DNA of 64,000 bases, taken from positions 26,520 through 90,519 of the forward strand of contig NZ_JAPKFL010000023.1 of NCBI RefSeq assembly GCF_026262575.1, written 5' to 3'. Position numbers and translations under genes: made by a program. Shown here in pieces: positions 17,567 to 26,362 of this stretch. Source of the DNA: Streptomyces marinisediminis (GTDB taxonomy: Bacteria > Actinomycetota > Actinomycetes > Streptomycetales > Streptomycetaceae). Under the pieces are notes generated by a model that was given only the letters and a program-made list of their open reading frames with translations, was not told the DNA's origin and did not search any database. Each line of letters begins with the position of its first letter. Positions within the stretch are counted from its first letter, which is position 1.

Positions 17567-18067
17567 TTACTCCGCGCGCGCCGGACGCCCTTCCGGGCGG
17601 CGCAGGCGCAGCTCGCCGACCGTCTGATCCCCGCTGGTCTCTCCGGTCGGGCGGAACCCGAGGCCGAGGTAGAAGCCCTCCGGGCCGTCCGCACCCGGGT
17701 GCCAGGTGGTGGTGAGCCGGGTGCCGCCGCGGCGGCGTATCTCGTCGGCCACGGCCTCGACCGCGAACCGCCCGTACCCCCGCCCCTGCTCCCCGGCCGC
17801 GACGGTGAGCCGCCAGAGGCCGGAGCGCAGGTCGGTGCCCCGGCCGTCGCCCGCCCAGTCGATGTCGAAGAACGCCATGAGGAAGCCGACCGGACGGTCG
17901 CCGTCCAGAACGAGCCGGGGCCAGGCCGTGCGGGGGTGGACGTACGCCTCGGCCAGCGACCGCACGACCGGCGCCACCAGGTGCTCCTGATCCGGTCGGG
18001 GCCGCAGCGCGAGTGCGGCGTCGAGGTTGCCGGCGGTGATCGTCTCCAGACGCGGTGCGCTTGTCAT
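17567..18067 (-). CDS. GNAT family N-acetyltransferase
   Basis: This 166-residue protein has the GNAT fold. RLTVAAGEQGRGYGRFAVEAV (about 85-105) is the acetyl-CoA-binding motif A with Q/RxxGxG/A, and FYLGLGFRPTGE near the C-terminus is motif B. It is a cytosolic acetyl-CoA-dependent transferase with unknown substrate. The ATG at 18067 opens MTSAPRLETITAGNLDAA, a typical GNAT start. The gene is monocistronic and divergent from the chitinase gene. Confidence 0.88.
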   Translation of the reverse strand: MTSAPRLETITAGNLDAALALRPRPDQEHLVAPVVRSLAEAYVHPRTAWPRLVLDGDRPVGFLMAFFDIDWAGDGRGTDLRSGLWRLTVAAGEQGRGYGRFAVEAVADEIRRRGGTRLTTTWHPGADGPEGFYLGLGFRPTGETSGDQTVGELRLRRPEGRPARAE

Positions 18068-18476
18068 GAGCGCACCCTAGGTGGGCCGCGCGGTCAGCCG
18101 CTGTCCTTTTTCCGGCGGTCGGTCGACGCGACGACCGAGCGTGGGCTTCGGGGGCGTGGACGCCTCGTGGCCGGGACGGGGCCGCCCGTGCGGCCCCGCT
18201 GGTTGGAGACGCCGCCCGGTGGCTCGGTGCGCCGCGCGGGGCCGCCCGACCGCCCCGCCGGGCCCGTTCGTCCCGCCAGGCGCGTCCGCTTCGTGGGGCG
18301 CGTCCGTCCCGTCGAGCCCGGCCGCCCCGTTGGGCCCGGCCGCCCCGTTGGGCCCTTTCGCTCCGTCGGGCCCGGGCCGCGGGGCGTTTCGGCTGGTGGT
18401 GGGGGAGTGGTGGGGGCGCTGACCGTGGTCGTTCCGGTCTGGTGCCGTGGGGCCGGACGGCTGAGTTGGCGTCAAA
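18068..18476. other. Intergenic region, low complexity, no gene seen
   Basis: This is GC-rich sequence with repeated gccccgttgggcccg units near 18330-18360. Open frames on both strands here are compositional. The right end runs into the chitinase control region. Confidence 0.6.
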
Positions 18477-18508
18477 AATGGTCTATACCTTGACTGGTGC
18501 AGACCAAG
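18477..18508 (+). promoter_or_regulatory. Two adjacent dre-like sites (probable DasR operator) upstream of chitinase
   Basis: Two 16-base elements lie exactly end to end: AATGGTCTATACCTTG (18477-18492) and ACTGGTGCAGACCAAG (18493-18508). Both match the DasR-responsive element ACTGGTCTAGACCACT, which also corresponds to the direct repeats described upstream of Streptomyces chitinase genes. TTGACT at 18490-18495 could be a -35 box inside the pair, so DasR binding would block transcription until aminosugar phosphates release it. Confidence 0.7.
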
Positions 18509-18562
18509 CCCTCTTGACTGGTTCCTGTCACATTCGGGGGGCGACAGGAAAAGGGTGATCCA

Positions 18563-19480
18563 GTGGTAAGGCAACGCATCCTCGCCTTCCTGGCCATGAC
18601 CGGGCTCGTCGGCGCCCTCGCCGTGCTCGCGCCGGGGTACACGGCGAGCGCGGTACCGGCCTGCGTGACGCCGTGGCAGGCCGGGACCGTCTACCTGGGC
18701 GGCGACACCGCCTCCCACAGCGGGCACAACTGGCGGGCCAAGTGGTGGACCCAGGGCGAGGCGCCGAGCTCCGGCGGCTCGGGCGTCTGGGAGAACCAGG
18801 GCACCTGTGGCGACGGCGACAGCCCCGGCGACCCGGGCGACCCCGGTGACCCGGGTGACGGCGACTTCCTCGTCTCCGAGGCGCAGTTCCAGCAGATGTT
18901 CCCGAACCGGAACCCCTTCTACACCTACCAGGGCCTGACGGCCGCGCTCAGCGCGTACCCCGGGTTCGCCAACACCGGGGACGAGACGACCCGCAAGCGG
19001 GAGGCCGCCGCGTTCCTGGCCAACGTCAGCCACGAGACGGGCGGCCTGGTCCACATCGTGGAGCAGAACGAGGCCAACTACCCGCACTACTGCGACGCCT
19101 CCCAGCCCTACGGCTGCCCCGCCGGACAGGCGGCCTACTACGGGCGCGGCCCCATCCAGCTCAGCTGGAACTTCAACTACAAGGCGGCCGGTGACGCCCT
19201 CGGCCTGGACCTGCTGCGCAACCCGCACCTGGTGCAGAACGACTCGGCCGTCGCCTGGAAGACGGCGCTGTGGTACTGGAACACCCAGTCCGGTCCCGGC
19301 ACCATGACCGGTCACCAGGCCATGGTGAACGGGCACGGCTTCGGCGAGACGATCCGCAGCATCAACGGCGCCCTGGAGTGCGACGGCCGCAACCCGCGCC
19401 AGGTGCAGAGCCGGATCGACAACTACCAGCGCTTCACCCAGCTCCTCGGGACGACGCCGGGCTCCAACCTGAGCTGCTGA
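18563..19480 (+). CDS. Secreted family 19 chitinase with N-terminal chitin-binding domain
   Basis: This 305-residue protein has a signal peptide (MVRQRILAFLAM, cleavage near TASA|VP), then a CBM5/12-type chitin-binding domain (about 33-80, with WQAGTVYLGGD and WRAKWWTQGE). A Gly-Asp-Pro linker follows, then a GH19 catalytic domain (about 98-305). The catalytic acid is Glu158 in NVSHETGG, and YYGRGPIQLSWNFNY is the family signature. It hydrolyses chitin outside the cell. The GTG at 18563 has GGAAAAGGG about 8 bases upstream. Expression is likely under DasR (see operator). It is monocistronic, with a strong terminator after it. Confidence 0.95.
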   Translation: MVRQRILAFLAMTGLVGALAVLAPGYTASAVPACVTPWQAGTVYLGGDTASHSGHNWRAKWWTQGEAPSSGGSGVWENQGTCGDGDSPGDPGDPGDPGDGDFLVSEAQFQQMFPNRNPFYTYQGLTAALSAYPGFANTGDETTRKREAAAFLANVSHETGGLVHIVEQNEANYPHYCDASQPYGCPAGQAAYYGRGPIQLSWNFNYKAAGDALGLDLLRNPHLVQNDSAVAWKTALWYWNTQSGPGTMTGHQAMVNGHGFGETIRSINGALECDGRNPRQVQSRIDNYQRFTQLLGTTPGSNLSC

Positions 19481-19520
19481 CGCCCTCCCCGCACCTCCCG
19501 CGCGCCCGGCCGGCGTGCCA

Positions 19521-19554
19521 GGCGGTGGCCGCAGCGCCCGCTGCGGCCACCGCC
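19521..19554 (+). terminator. Chitinase terminator
   Basis: A perfect 15-bp stem (19521-19535 with 19540-19554) with a 4-base loop lies 40 bases after the chitinase stop. Confidence 0.75.
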
Positions 19555-20300
19555 GACGTGTGCGACCACCGCGAGCGCCGCGCTCGCCGCCCGCCGGGCC
19601 TGCCGCCCCTCGCTCGCCGCGCCTGCGGCCCGCCGCGTTGGCCCGGTGCGCCCGCGCCTCGCCTTCTCGCCACTCCGCCGCGCGTGCGGCTCCGCGCGCA
19701 CCGGGCTGGTTCCAGGGGGCGTCGCAACACCCCGGAGCGGGGATGCGACGGAACGCGAGATCCGGGAGGGCCGGGGCAGGCGCCCGGCCGTAAGGCCCTG
19801 TCCCGCTAGCGGGAGGGGCGCCTCCGGCTCACGGGCCGGGGCCTCAGCGTCCTGGAGGCACGCGGGATCGTCGGCCTCGACATCGTCGGCCTCGACCGGC
19901 GCGCCGGGATGCGGTGGCGCGGTGGCTGCCGGGCCACGGGAAGCGTCGCGCGGTGTGCGGGGCCGCCGCTGCCCGGGCCGGTCGCCGTCCAGTGCCCACG
20001 CCGCCTCCGAGCCGGCCGTCCGTGCCCGATCGCCGCCTGACGCCGCCCGGGGGGCGGTTCGTCCGGTGTGTCGGGGGTGGCCGGATACGCCCGGTGCGGA
20101 GTCGACGTCAGCACAAATTCATCACATTGTCGGCCGGGGGCAGGGTCCGATGGGTGAAAGGTCGCACTTGTGTGTGGGGAGGGTGCGGTAGATTTCGGCC
20201 GACGCGGTGTTGGAGGGGCGGACGTCCCGGAGGAGTCCGGAGGGAGACGTGTGACGCGCCTCGGCGCAAGCGCTCGGTACTTCGAGGGGTGCACACAGAC
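19555..20300. other. Long intergenic region before matA, no convincing gene
   Basis: The 746 bases carry no open frame with recognisable sequence or ribosome site on either strand. The last 200 bases are less GC-rich and probably hold the matA promoter. TAGATT (20189-20194) with TTGTGT (20168-20173) is a weak candidate. GAGGGG at 20284-20289 is the matA ribosome site. Confidence 0.5.
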
Positions 20301-20879
20301 ATGAGCCTCAACTCACCCGTCTTCGTCGACGGCAGCGGACGGCGCAGACGGCTGCTGCGGCGGGTCGGCTGGCTGCTCGGGCTGGCCTGTGCCGGGTACG
20401 CCGCGGTGCTGGGCGTCAGCCTGTCCGGCGGGAGCTCGAACGCCCCGTGGCTGCCGATATCGGGGCAGGCCGAGCCGCCAGCCGAGCAGGTCCGGCCCGC
20501 GTCCGAGCCCAGCCCCAGCGAGACGGCGCCCGAGCCGGAAGCCGTGGAGCCCCCGGCGCCGGAGACCGCGCCGACGCGGGTGGCGGAGCGTCCGGTGAGC
20601 GACGCCGTGCCCGTGCCCCGGTCCACCAGCGCGCCCGCGCCCCGGCCCACGGACTCCGGGCCCGCCACCGAGCCGGAGCCCTCGAAGACGTCGGTGACCC
20701 CGCCGGCGTCGCCCAGCCCGCCCGACCGGCCCACCGTGGAGCCGGGCCCCGACGGCCCCGCCCCGCCGGACACCCAGGGCGGCGGCGACGGCGACGAGGG
20801 GGACGCACCCGGCGCCGGTGACGAGGACGAGGACACCCCGGACGGCGACGCCGCGGACGAGGGCGCCGTCCGCCGATGA
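20301..20879 (+). CDS. matA: MatA-like membrane protein, first gene of polysaccharide operon
   Basis: This 192-residue protein has a short basic N-terminus (GRRRRLLRRVG), one membrane helix (about 20-40), and then a long Pro/Glu/Asp-rich, probably disordered acidic domain. It overlaps the polysaccharide synthase gene by 4 bases (ATGA). In Streptomyces the matAB pair causes mycelial aggregation by making a poly-N-acetylglucosamine-like exopolysaccharide, with MatA as the small accessory partner. I assign the name by operon position and shape, not by strong sequence motifs. The ATG at 20301 is preceded by GAGGGG at 10 bases spacing; a GTG at 20289 is an alternative. Confidence 0.65.
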   Translation: MSLNSPVFVDGSGRRRRLLRRVGWLLGLACAGYAAVLGVSLSGGSSNAPWLPISGQAEPPAEQVRPASEPSPSETAPEPEAVEPPAPETAPTRVAERPVSDAVPVPRSTSAPAPRPTDSGPATEPEPSKTSVTPPASPSPPDRPTVEPGPDGPAPPDTQGGGDGDEGDAPGAGDEDEDTPDGDAADEGAVRR

Positions 20880-23065
20880 GCACCCCCGCCCACAAGCGGC
20901 AGCGCGGTCCCCGCCGCCTGCCCCTGCGCTACCTGCTGCCCTCGCTCGTCCTGGTCGCCGTCACGGTGATGCTGCTGCTGCGCGGCTACGTGCACAGCGA
21001 GTTCCTCGCCGACCACCGCGTCAGCCCGCCCACCGCGCAGAACGAGGTGCCGGACGAGATCCTGGAGGGCGGCCCGGTCATCGACGTCCGGGACGGCGAG
21101 CCGGTGACCTACGACGTGCCGGACCACAGGATCGTGCTCACCTTCGACGACGGCCCCGACCCCACGTGGACGCCGAAGGTGCTGGACGAGCTGGCCCGCT
21201 ACGACGCGCACGGCGTCTTCTTCATCACCGGGGCGATGGCCGCGCGCCACCCGGACCTGGTGCGGCGCATGGTGGACGAGGGCCACGAGATCGGCCTGCA
21301 CACCTTCAACCACCCCGACCTCTCCTTGCAGTCGCACGCCCGGGTGGACTGGGAGCTGGCGCAGAACCAGCTCTCGCTGGCCGGGGCGGCGGGCATCCGC
21401 ACCTCGCTGTTCCGGCCGCCCTACTCCTCGCACTCCTACGCGCTGGACAACACGAGCTGGCCGGTGTCGGAGTACATCGGCCGGGAGCTGGGCTACCTCA
21501 CCGTGCTCAACGACACCGACAGCAAGGACTGGGCCCGTCCCGGAGTCGACGCGATCGTCGACAACGCCATGCCGGACGTGCCCGGCGAGGGCGCGATCGT
21601 CCTCATGCACGACGCGGGCGGCGACCGCTCGCAGACGGTCGCCGCGCTCGGCCGGATGCTGCCGGAGCTGAGCGAGCGCGGGTACGAGTTCACCAATCTC
21701 ACCGAGGCGCTGGACGCGCCGAGCGCGCACACCGAGGTCACCGGCTTCACGCTGTGGCAGGGCAGGGCGTTCGTCGGCGCGGTCACGGTGTCGCAGAACG
21801 CGATGAGCGTCCTCGTCGTCGCGCTCGCCGTCATCGGCACGCTGGTGTTCGCGCGGTTCGGCCTGATGCTGGTGCTGTCCTTCGTGCACGCCCGCCGGGT
21901 GCGCCGGCCCGGGTTCTCCTGGGGCCCGCCGGTCACCGAGCCGGTGACCGTGCTCGTCCCGGCGTACAACGAGCGCAAGTGCATCGCCAACACCGTGCGG
22001 TCGCTGGCCGCCAGCGACCATCCGATCGAGGTCATCGTCATCGACGACGGCTCCCGGGACGGCACCGCCGACATCGTCGAGGACCTCGCGCTGCCCGGGG
22101 TGCGCGTCGTGCGGCAGCCCAACGGCGGCAAGCCGGCCGCGCTCAACAACGGCATCGCGCACGCCTCCCACGACATCGTGGTGATGATGGACGGCGACAC
22201 CGTGTTCGAACCGACCACGGTGCGGGAACTGGTGCGGCCCTTCGGCGACCCGACCGTCGGCGCGGTCGCCGGGAACGCCAAGGTGGGCAACCGGGACACC
22301 CTCATCGGGGCCTGGCAGCACATCGAGTACGTCATGGGCTTCAACCTCGACCGGCGCCTGTACGACGTGCTGCGCTGCATGCCCACCATCCCCGGGGCGG
22401 TCGGCGCCTTCCGCCGCACCGCGCTGGAGCGCGTCGGCGGGATGAGCGACGACACGCTGGCCGAGGACACCGACATCACCATGGCGCTGCACCGCGACGG
22501 CTGGCGCGTCGTCTACGCCGAGAACGCGCGGGCCTGGACAGAGGCGCCGGAGACGGTGCAGCAACTGTGGTCCCAGCGCTACCGCTGGTCCTACGGCACG
22601 ATGCAGGCCATCTGGAAGCACCGCAGGTCCCTGATCGAGCGCGGGCCCTCCGGCCGCTTCGGGCGCGTCGGCCTGCCGCTGGTGTCGCTGTTCATGGTGC
22701 TCGCCCCGCTGCTCGCCCCGCTCATCGACGTCTTCCTGCTGTACGGCATCATCTTCGGGCCGACGGGGAAGACGGTCGGCGCCTGGCTGGGCGTGCTGGG
22801 CGTCCAGGCGCTGTGCGCGGCCTACGCCTTCCGACTGGACCGGGAGAAGCCGACGCACCTGCTGTCCCTGCCGCTCCAGCAGATCCTCTACCGGCAACTG
22901 ATGTACGTCGTGCTGCTGCAGTCCTGGATCACCGCGCTGACCGGTGGCCGGCTGCGCTGGCAGAAGCTGCGCCGCACCGGCGCGGTGGAGTCCGCGCCGA
23001 CGGCCGACTCCCGCCGCCCGTCGCCGCCGGACCGCGAGGCCCGGGAAAGGACGCCCGCCGCATGA
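20876..23065 (+). CDS. matB: Bifunctional polysaccharide deacetylase / family 2 glycosyltransferase (MatB-like)
   Basis: This 729-residue membrane protein has an N-terminal membrane helix (about 19-36). The extracytoplasmic NodB deacetylase domain has TFDDGPDP near 90, HTFNHPDL near 144 and RPPYSS near 182. A second helix (about 300-335) leads to a processive GT2 domain with VLVPAYNE, VIDDGSRDGT, MMDGDT near 438, EDTDI and QRYRW near 568, and the C-terminus has several helices. This is the layout expected for a synthase that polymerises and partly deacetylates N-acetylglucosamine chains. It overlaps matA and the downstream acyltransferase gene by 4 bases each, so the three are translationally coupled. 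Confidence 0.9.
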   Translation: MSTPAHKRQRGPRRLPLRYLLPSLVLVAVTVMLLLRGYVHSEFLADHRVSPPTAQNEVPDEILEGGPVIDVRDGEPVTYDVPDHRIVLTFDDGPDPTWTPKVLDELARYDAHGVFFITGAMAARHPDLVRRMVDEGHEIGLHTFNHPDLSLQSHARVDWELAQNQLSLAGAAGIRTSLFRPPYSSHSYALDNTSWPVSEYIGRELGYLTVLNDTDSKDWARPGVDAIVDNAMPDVPGEGAIVLMHDAGGDRSQTVAALGRMLPELSERGYEFTNLTEALDAPSAHTEVTGFTLWQGRAFVGAVTVSQNAMSVLVVALAVIGTLVFARFGLMLVLSFVHARRVRRPGFSWGPPVTEPVTVLVPAYNERKCIANTVRSLAASDHPIEVIVIDDGSRDGTADIVEDLALPGVRVVRQPNGGKPAALNNGIAHASHDIVVMMDGDTVFEPTTVRELVRPFGDPTVGAVAGNAKVGNRDTLIGAWQHIEYVMGFNLDRRLYDVLRCMPTIPGAVGAFRRTALERVGGMSDDTLAEDTDITMALHRDGWRVVYAENARAWTEAPETVQQLWSQRYRWSYGTMQAIWKHRRSLIERGPSGRFGRVGLPLVSLFMVLAPLLAPLIDVFLLYGIIFGPTGKTVGAWLGVLGVQALCAAYAFRLDREKPTHLLSLPLQQILYRQLMYVVLLQSWITALTGGRLRWQKLRRTGAVESAPTADSRRPSPPDREARERTPAA

Positions 23066-24414
23066 CGCACGCCGCACCGGTGCCCCCTGCCGTACCGTCC
23101 CCCGCCGGACCGCCCCCTGCCGTACCGTCCCCCGCCGGACCGCTTCCCGCCCGTCCGGCGTCCGCCGCCACCGCCGCGCCGCTCCCCGGGGCCGCGGAAC
23201 CGACCGGGGCCCCGGCGCCGGCCGCCCCCGCGGCACCCGGCCGGGACCGGTACCTGGACCTCCTGCGCGCCCTCGCGCTCCTGCGCGTCGTCGTCTACCA
23301 CACCTTCGGGTGGGCCTGGCTGACGTTCCTCTTCCCGTCCATGGGCGTGATGTTCGCCCTCGCCGGGTCGCTGATGGCCCGCTCGCTGCGCCGGCCGGCG
23401 CGGGGCGTCATCAAGCAGCGCGTGCGGCGGCTGCTGCTGCCGCTGTGGCTGTACGGCGTCCTCGTCCTCGGCATGCTGTTCTTCCAGGGCTGGGGGCCGG
23501 CCAAGGGGGAGGAGGTCTGGTTCTGGCTGCGCCTGCTGTGCTGGGTGGTGCCGGTCGGCTCGCCGCCCTTCCCGTGGCACATCGGTGACGAGGGCGGCGT
23601 CCTCTCCGACACCTGGGCCGTGCAGGCCGCCGCGCCCCTGTGGTACCTGCGCGCCTACTTCTGGTTCGTGCTGCTCTCCCCGCTGCTGCTGTGGTGCTTC
23701 CGGCGGCTGCCGTGGGTGACGCTGCTCGCCCCGCTCGGCCTGACCGCGCTGCTCGGCACCGGCCTGGTCGACATCCCGGGCCAGACCGGCAACGCCGTGG
23801 TCGACTTCGTCACCTTCGGCTCCTGCTGGGTGCTCGGCTTCGCCCACCACGACGGGCTGCTGCGCCGCATCCCGGCCTACGTCGCGCCGTCCCTCGCCCC
23901 GCTGTTCATGGCGCTCGGCCTGTGGTGGGCCACCGGACACCCCGGGCCCGACGGGCTGGACCTCAACGACATCCCGCTCGCGCAGGCCCTGTGGTCCTTC
24001 GGCTTCTGCGTGCTGCTGCTGCGCGTCAGCCCCTCCTGGGAGCGGCTGCCCGGGCGCCTGGCCCGCTACGAGCGGCTGGTGACGCTCGCCAACAGCCGCG
24101 CGGTGACGCTGTACCTGTGGCACGAGATCGCGCTCATCGCCACCATTCCGCTGCTGGACCCGCTGTGGAGCATCCCCGGCGTGTGGCCCACCCACGCGGA
24201 CCTGCTGACCAGTCTGTACCCCCCGATGATGTTCGTGCTCGTCTGGCCCCTGGTGGCGGTGTTCATCGTCGCGGTGGGCTGGGCCGAGGACGTCGCCGCG
24301 CGGCGCCGCGTCCGGCTGTGGCCCACCGGCGGCCGGACGGCCACCGCACGGGCGGGGGAGGCCGGACGGCGGCAGGCCGGGCGGCGGCGGCCGGGGGCCG
24401 GTGGCCCGGGGTGA
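23062..24414 (+). CDS. Acyltransferase family 3 membrane protein
   Basis: This 450-residue protein starts with a Pro/Ala-rich cytosolic segment of about 60 residues. It then has an acyltransferase-3 domain with RYLDLLRALALLRVVVYHTF (the conserved Arg and His) and about ten membrane helices. Such proteins O-acetylate or O-acylate exported polysaccharides. The ATG at 23062 overlaps the matB stop, and GGGAAAGGA lies upstream. It is therefore probably a modifier of the MatB polymer, which is inference from the operon. Confidence 0.88.
   Translation: MTHAAPVPPAVPSPAGPPPAVPSPAGPLPARPASAATAAPLPGAAEPTGAPAPAAPAAPGRDRYLDLLRALALLRVVVYHTFGWAWLTFLFPSMGVMFALAGSLMARSLRRPARGVIKQRVRRLLLPLWLYGVLVLGMLFFQGWGPAKGEEVWFWLRLLCWVVPVGSPPFPWHIGDEGGVLSDTWAVQAAAPLWYLRAYFWFVLLSPLLLWCFRRLPWVTLLAPLGLTALLGTGLVDIPGQTGNAVVDFVTFGSCWVLGFAHHDGLLRRIPAYVAPSLAPLFMALGLWWATGHPGPDGLDLNDIPLAQALWSFGFCVLLLRVSPSWERLPGRLARYERLVTLANSRAVTLYLWHEIALIATIPLLDPLWSIPGVWPTHADLLTSLYPPMMFVLVWPLVAVFIVAVGWAEDVAARRRVRLWPTGGRTATARAGEAGRRQAGRRRPGAGGPG
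23083..23142 (+). repeat. Perfect 30-bp direct duplication in acyltransferase N-terminus
   Basis: Bases 23083-23112 and 23113-23142 are identical, encoding a doubled PPAVPSPAGP segment. The in-frame duplication lengthens the disordered N-terminus only. Confidence 0.9.
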
Positions 24415-24552
24415 CGGCCGTTCGCGGACCCTCCTCGGGCTGACGCCGGTCCGCTCCTGCGGCGCGGTACCCGCCACCGCCGCGCGCCGGGCCCTACCGT
24501 GCGAGTCCGGGGCGGCGCACCGCCGCCCTCCGGCGGACCGGACGAGGTGGCG

Positions 24553-25821
24553 ATGGACGGCAGGCGCGACGGTCACGGCCCGGCGCGGCCCGGCTTCTGG
24601 CGCAGTCCGCTGCGCGGCCCGTGGCTGACGTCCGCCCTCGGTGGCGTCCTGCTCCTCGGCGTCCCCGTGCTCCTCCTGACGGGGCTGCTCTCCTACGCCG
24701 CCTACAACCCCGACCTGCCCGGCAACGACACGACCCCCGACCGGGGCCTGCTGGGCTTCTACCTCTTCCCCTGGCCCACCGACCCGCACTGGCTGTACCG
24801 GCTGACCCAGGGCGTCCACGTCACCCTGGGCATCGCGCTGATCCCCGTGCTGCTGGCGAAGCTGTGGTCGGTCGTCCCGCGGTTGTTCACCTGGCCGCCG
24901 GTGCGCTCGCCCGCGCACGCCCTGGAGCGCCTCTCGCTGCTGCTGCTCGTCGGCGGCGTGCTGTTCGTGTTCGCCACCGGCGTGCTCAACGTGCAGCTCG
25001 AGTACGTCTTCCCCGGGTCCTTCTACCCGCTGCACCTCTACGGCTCCTGGGTGTTCGCCGGTGCCTTCGCGGTGCACGTCGCCACGCGCGCCCCCGCCGC
25101 CCTGCGCACGCTGCGCGGCCGCTCCCCCGACGGTGGTACGGCGCCGGGGGACGGCGGTCCAGCGGACGCGGCCGGGCTCGCCACCCCGCGCCCGGCCGCG
25201 CCGACGGTCTCCCGGCGCGGCGCGCTGGCCACGGTGGGCGGCGGCTCGCTGCTGCTGTTCGGCGTCACCGTGGGGCAGAGCGTCGGGGGACCGCTGCGCT
25301 CCACGGCGCTGCTCGCCCCGCGCGGCCAGGACGCCGGGCCCGGCCCGAACGGCTTCCAGGTCAACAAGACGGCCGCCGCGGTGGGCGTCGGGGAGCGGGA
25401 CGTCGGCCCCGACTGGCGCCTGGTCGTCCGCGGTGGCGGCCGCGAACGCGTGCTGAGCAGGGCGCAGTTGCTCGCCCTGCCGCAGCACCGGGCGGCGCTG
25501 CCGATCGCCTGCGTGGAGGGGTGGTCCACGACCGACCAGGAGTGGAGCGGGGTGCGGCTGGCCGACCTCGCCGCGCTCGTCGGACTCGGCGCGCGGCCGC
25601 CGTGGGTGTTCGTCGACTCCGTGCAGGCGGCGGGCGCGTTCCGCTCGGCGGCGCTGCGCGAGAACCAGGTGCGCGACCCGCGCTCGCTCCTCGCGCTGCG
25701 CGTCAACGGCGCGGACCTCTCCCTGGACCACGGCTACCCCGCACGCGTCATCGTCCCGGCCAACCCCGGAGTGCACAACACCAAGTGGGTGGGCGCGCTC
25801 GCGTTCGGAGAGCGCGGGTGA
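24553..25821 (+). CDS. Molybdopterin-dependent oxidoreductase with N-terminal cytochrome-b-like membrane domain
   Basis: This 422-residue protein has four membrane helices in the N-terminal half (about 20-180) with His residues in GVHVTLG and AVHVATR that could bind heme. A twin-arginine-like SRRGALATVGGG sits near residue 220. A sulfite-oxidase-fold molybdopterin domain follows, with the conserved Cys in LPIACVEGWSTTDQEW and the terminal PGVHNTKWV. It probably oxidises or reduces a small substrate outside the membrane and passes electrons through the b-type domain; the substrate is unknown. The ATG at 24553 has GAGG 5 bases upstream; a GTG at 24547 is an alternative. A small membrane gene overlaps its end. 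Confidence 0.85.
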   Translation: MDGRRDGHGPARPGFWRSPLRGPWLTSALGGVLLLGVPVLLLTGLLSYAAYNPDLPGNDTTPDRGLLGFYLFPWPTDPHWLYRLTQGVHVTLGIALIPVLLAKLWSVVPRLFTWPPVRSPAHALERLSLLLLVGGVLFVFATGVLNVQLEYVFPGSFYPLHLYGSWVFAGAFAVHVATRAPAALRTLRGRSPDGGTAPGDGGPADAAGLATPRPAAPTVSRRGALATVGGGSLLLFGVTVGQSVGGPLRSTALLAPRGQDAGPGPNGFQVNKTAAAVGVGERDVGPDWRLVVRGGGRERVLSRAQLLALPQHRAALPIACVEGWSTTDQEWSGVRLADLAALVGLGARPPWVFVDSVQAAGAFRSAALRENQVRDPRSLLALRVNGADLSLDHGYPARVIVPANPGVHNTKWVGALAFGERG

Positions 25822-26285
25822 GCGCCCGGCGCCGCACGCGGTACGGAGCGTCACCGGCGCACCTGCTGCTCGTGCTGTGCTCCCTCGCCCTCGCCGGGTA
25901 CGCCGGGGTCCGGCTGCTGGGCGGCCGCGAGCCGTGGCTGGTGGCCGCCTGGTTCGTCGGCGCCGCCCTCGTGCACGACCTGGTGCTGCTGCCCCTCTAC
26001 ACGGTGACGGACCGCGCCGCGCAGGCGCTGTTCGGCCACCGCCCCGGCACGCGCCGCCTCGTCGGCCACGTGCGGGTGCCGGTGCTCCTCTCCGGCCTGC
26101 TGCTGCTCACCTACCACCCGCTCATCCTCGGCCGTGTGGAGGCGTACCCGGCGACCACCGGGCTCTCCGGCGACGTCTACCTCGGCCGCTGGCTGCTCAT
26201 CACGGCCACGCTGTTCGCGGCCTCGGCGCTGGTGCTGGTGGTCCGCCTGTGGCGCGCCCGGGCGCGCGGTGAGACCCCGGCCTGA
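25818..26285 (+). CDS. Small integral membrane protein, partner of the molybdopterin oxidoreductase
   Basis: This 155-residue protein has four predicted membrane helices (LLLVLCSLALAGYAGV, WFVGAALVHDLVLLPLY, VPVLLSGLLLLTY, LLITATLFAASALVLVV). The GTG start overlaps the preceding stop (GTGA), so translation is coupled and a joint function is likely. No family-defining motif was recognised. Confidence 0.75.
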   Translation: MSARRRTRYGASPAHLLLVLCSLALAGYAGVRLLGGREPWLVAAWFVGAALVHDLVLLPLYTVTDRAAQALFGHRPGTRRLVGHVRVPVLLSGLLLLTYHPLILGRVEAYPATTGLSGDVYLGRWLLITATLFAASALVLVVRLWRARARGETPA

Positions 26286-26350
26286 GCGCCGCCCCGCGCC
26301 GCGGCCACCCGTTCGCCGCGTTCGGCGGCGCGGGGCGCGGTCGCCCGGCC

Positions 26351-26356
26351 TATCGT
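26351..26356 (+). promoter_or_regulatory. -10 box of leaderless hemC transcript
   Basis: TATCGT ends 6 bases before the GTG at 26363. There is no ribosome site, so a leaderless message is likely. Confidence 0.4.
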
Positions 26357-26362
26357 GCGAGC

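Noticed and set aside
18077..18560. Collagen-like Gly-X-Y stretch on the minus strand (GPNGAAGPNGAAG type)
   Set aside because: The frame runs into the antisense strand of the chitinase, has no ribosome site and covers the dre-like sites. It is a by-product of gccccgttgggcccg repeats.
19806..20294. Minus-strand frame before matA
   Set aside because: The product is Pro/Arg-rich without domain or ribosome site, and it occupies the expected matA promoter region.
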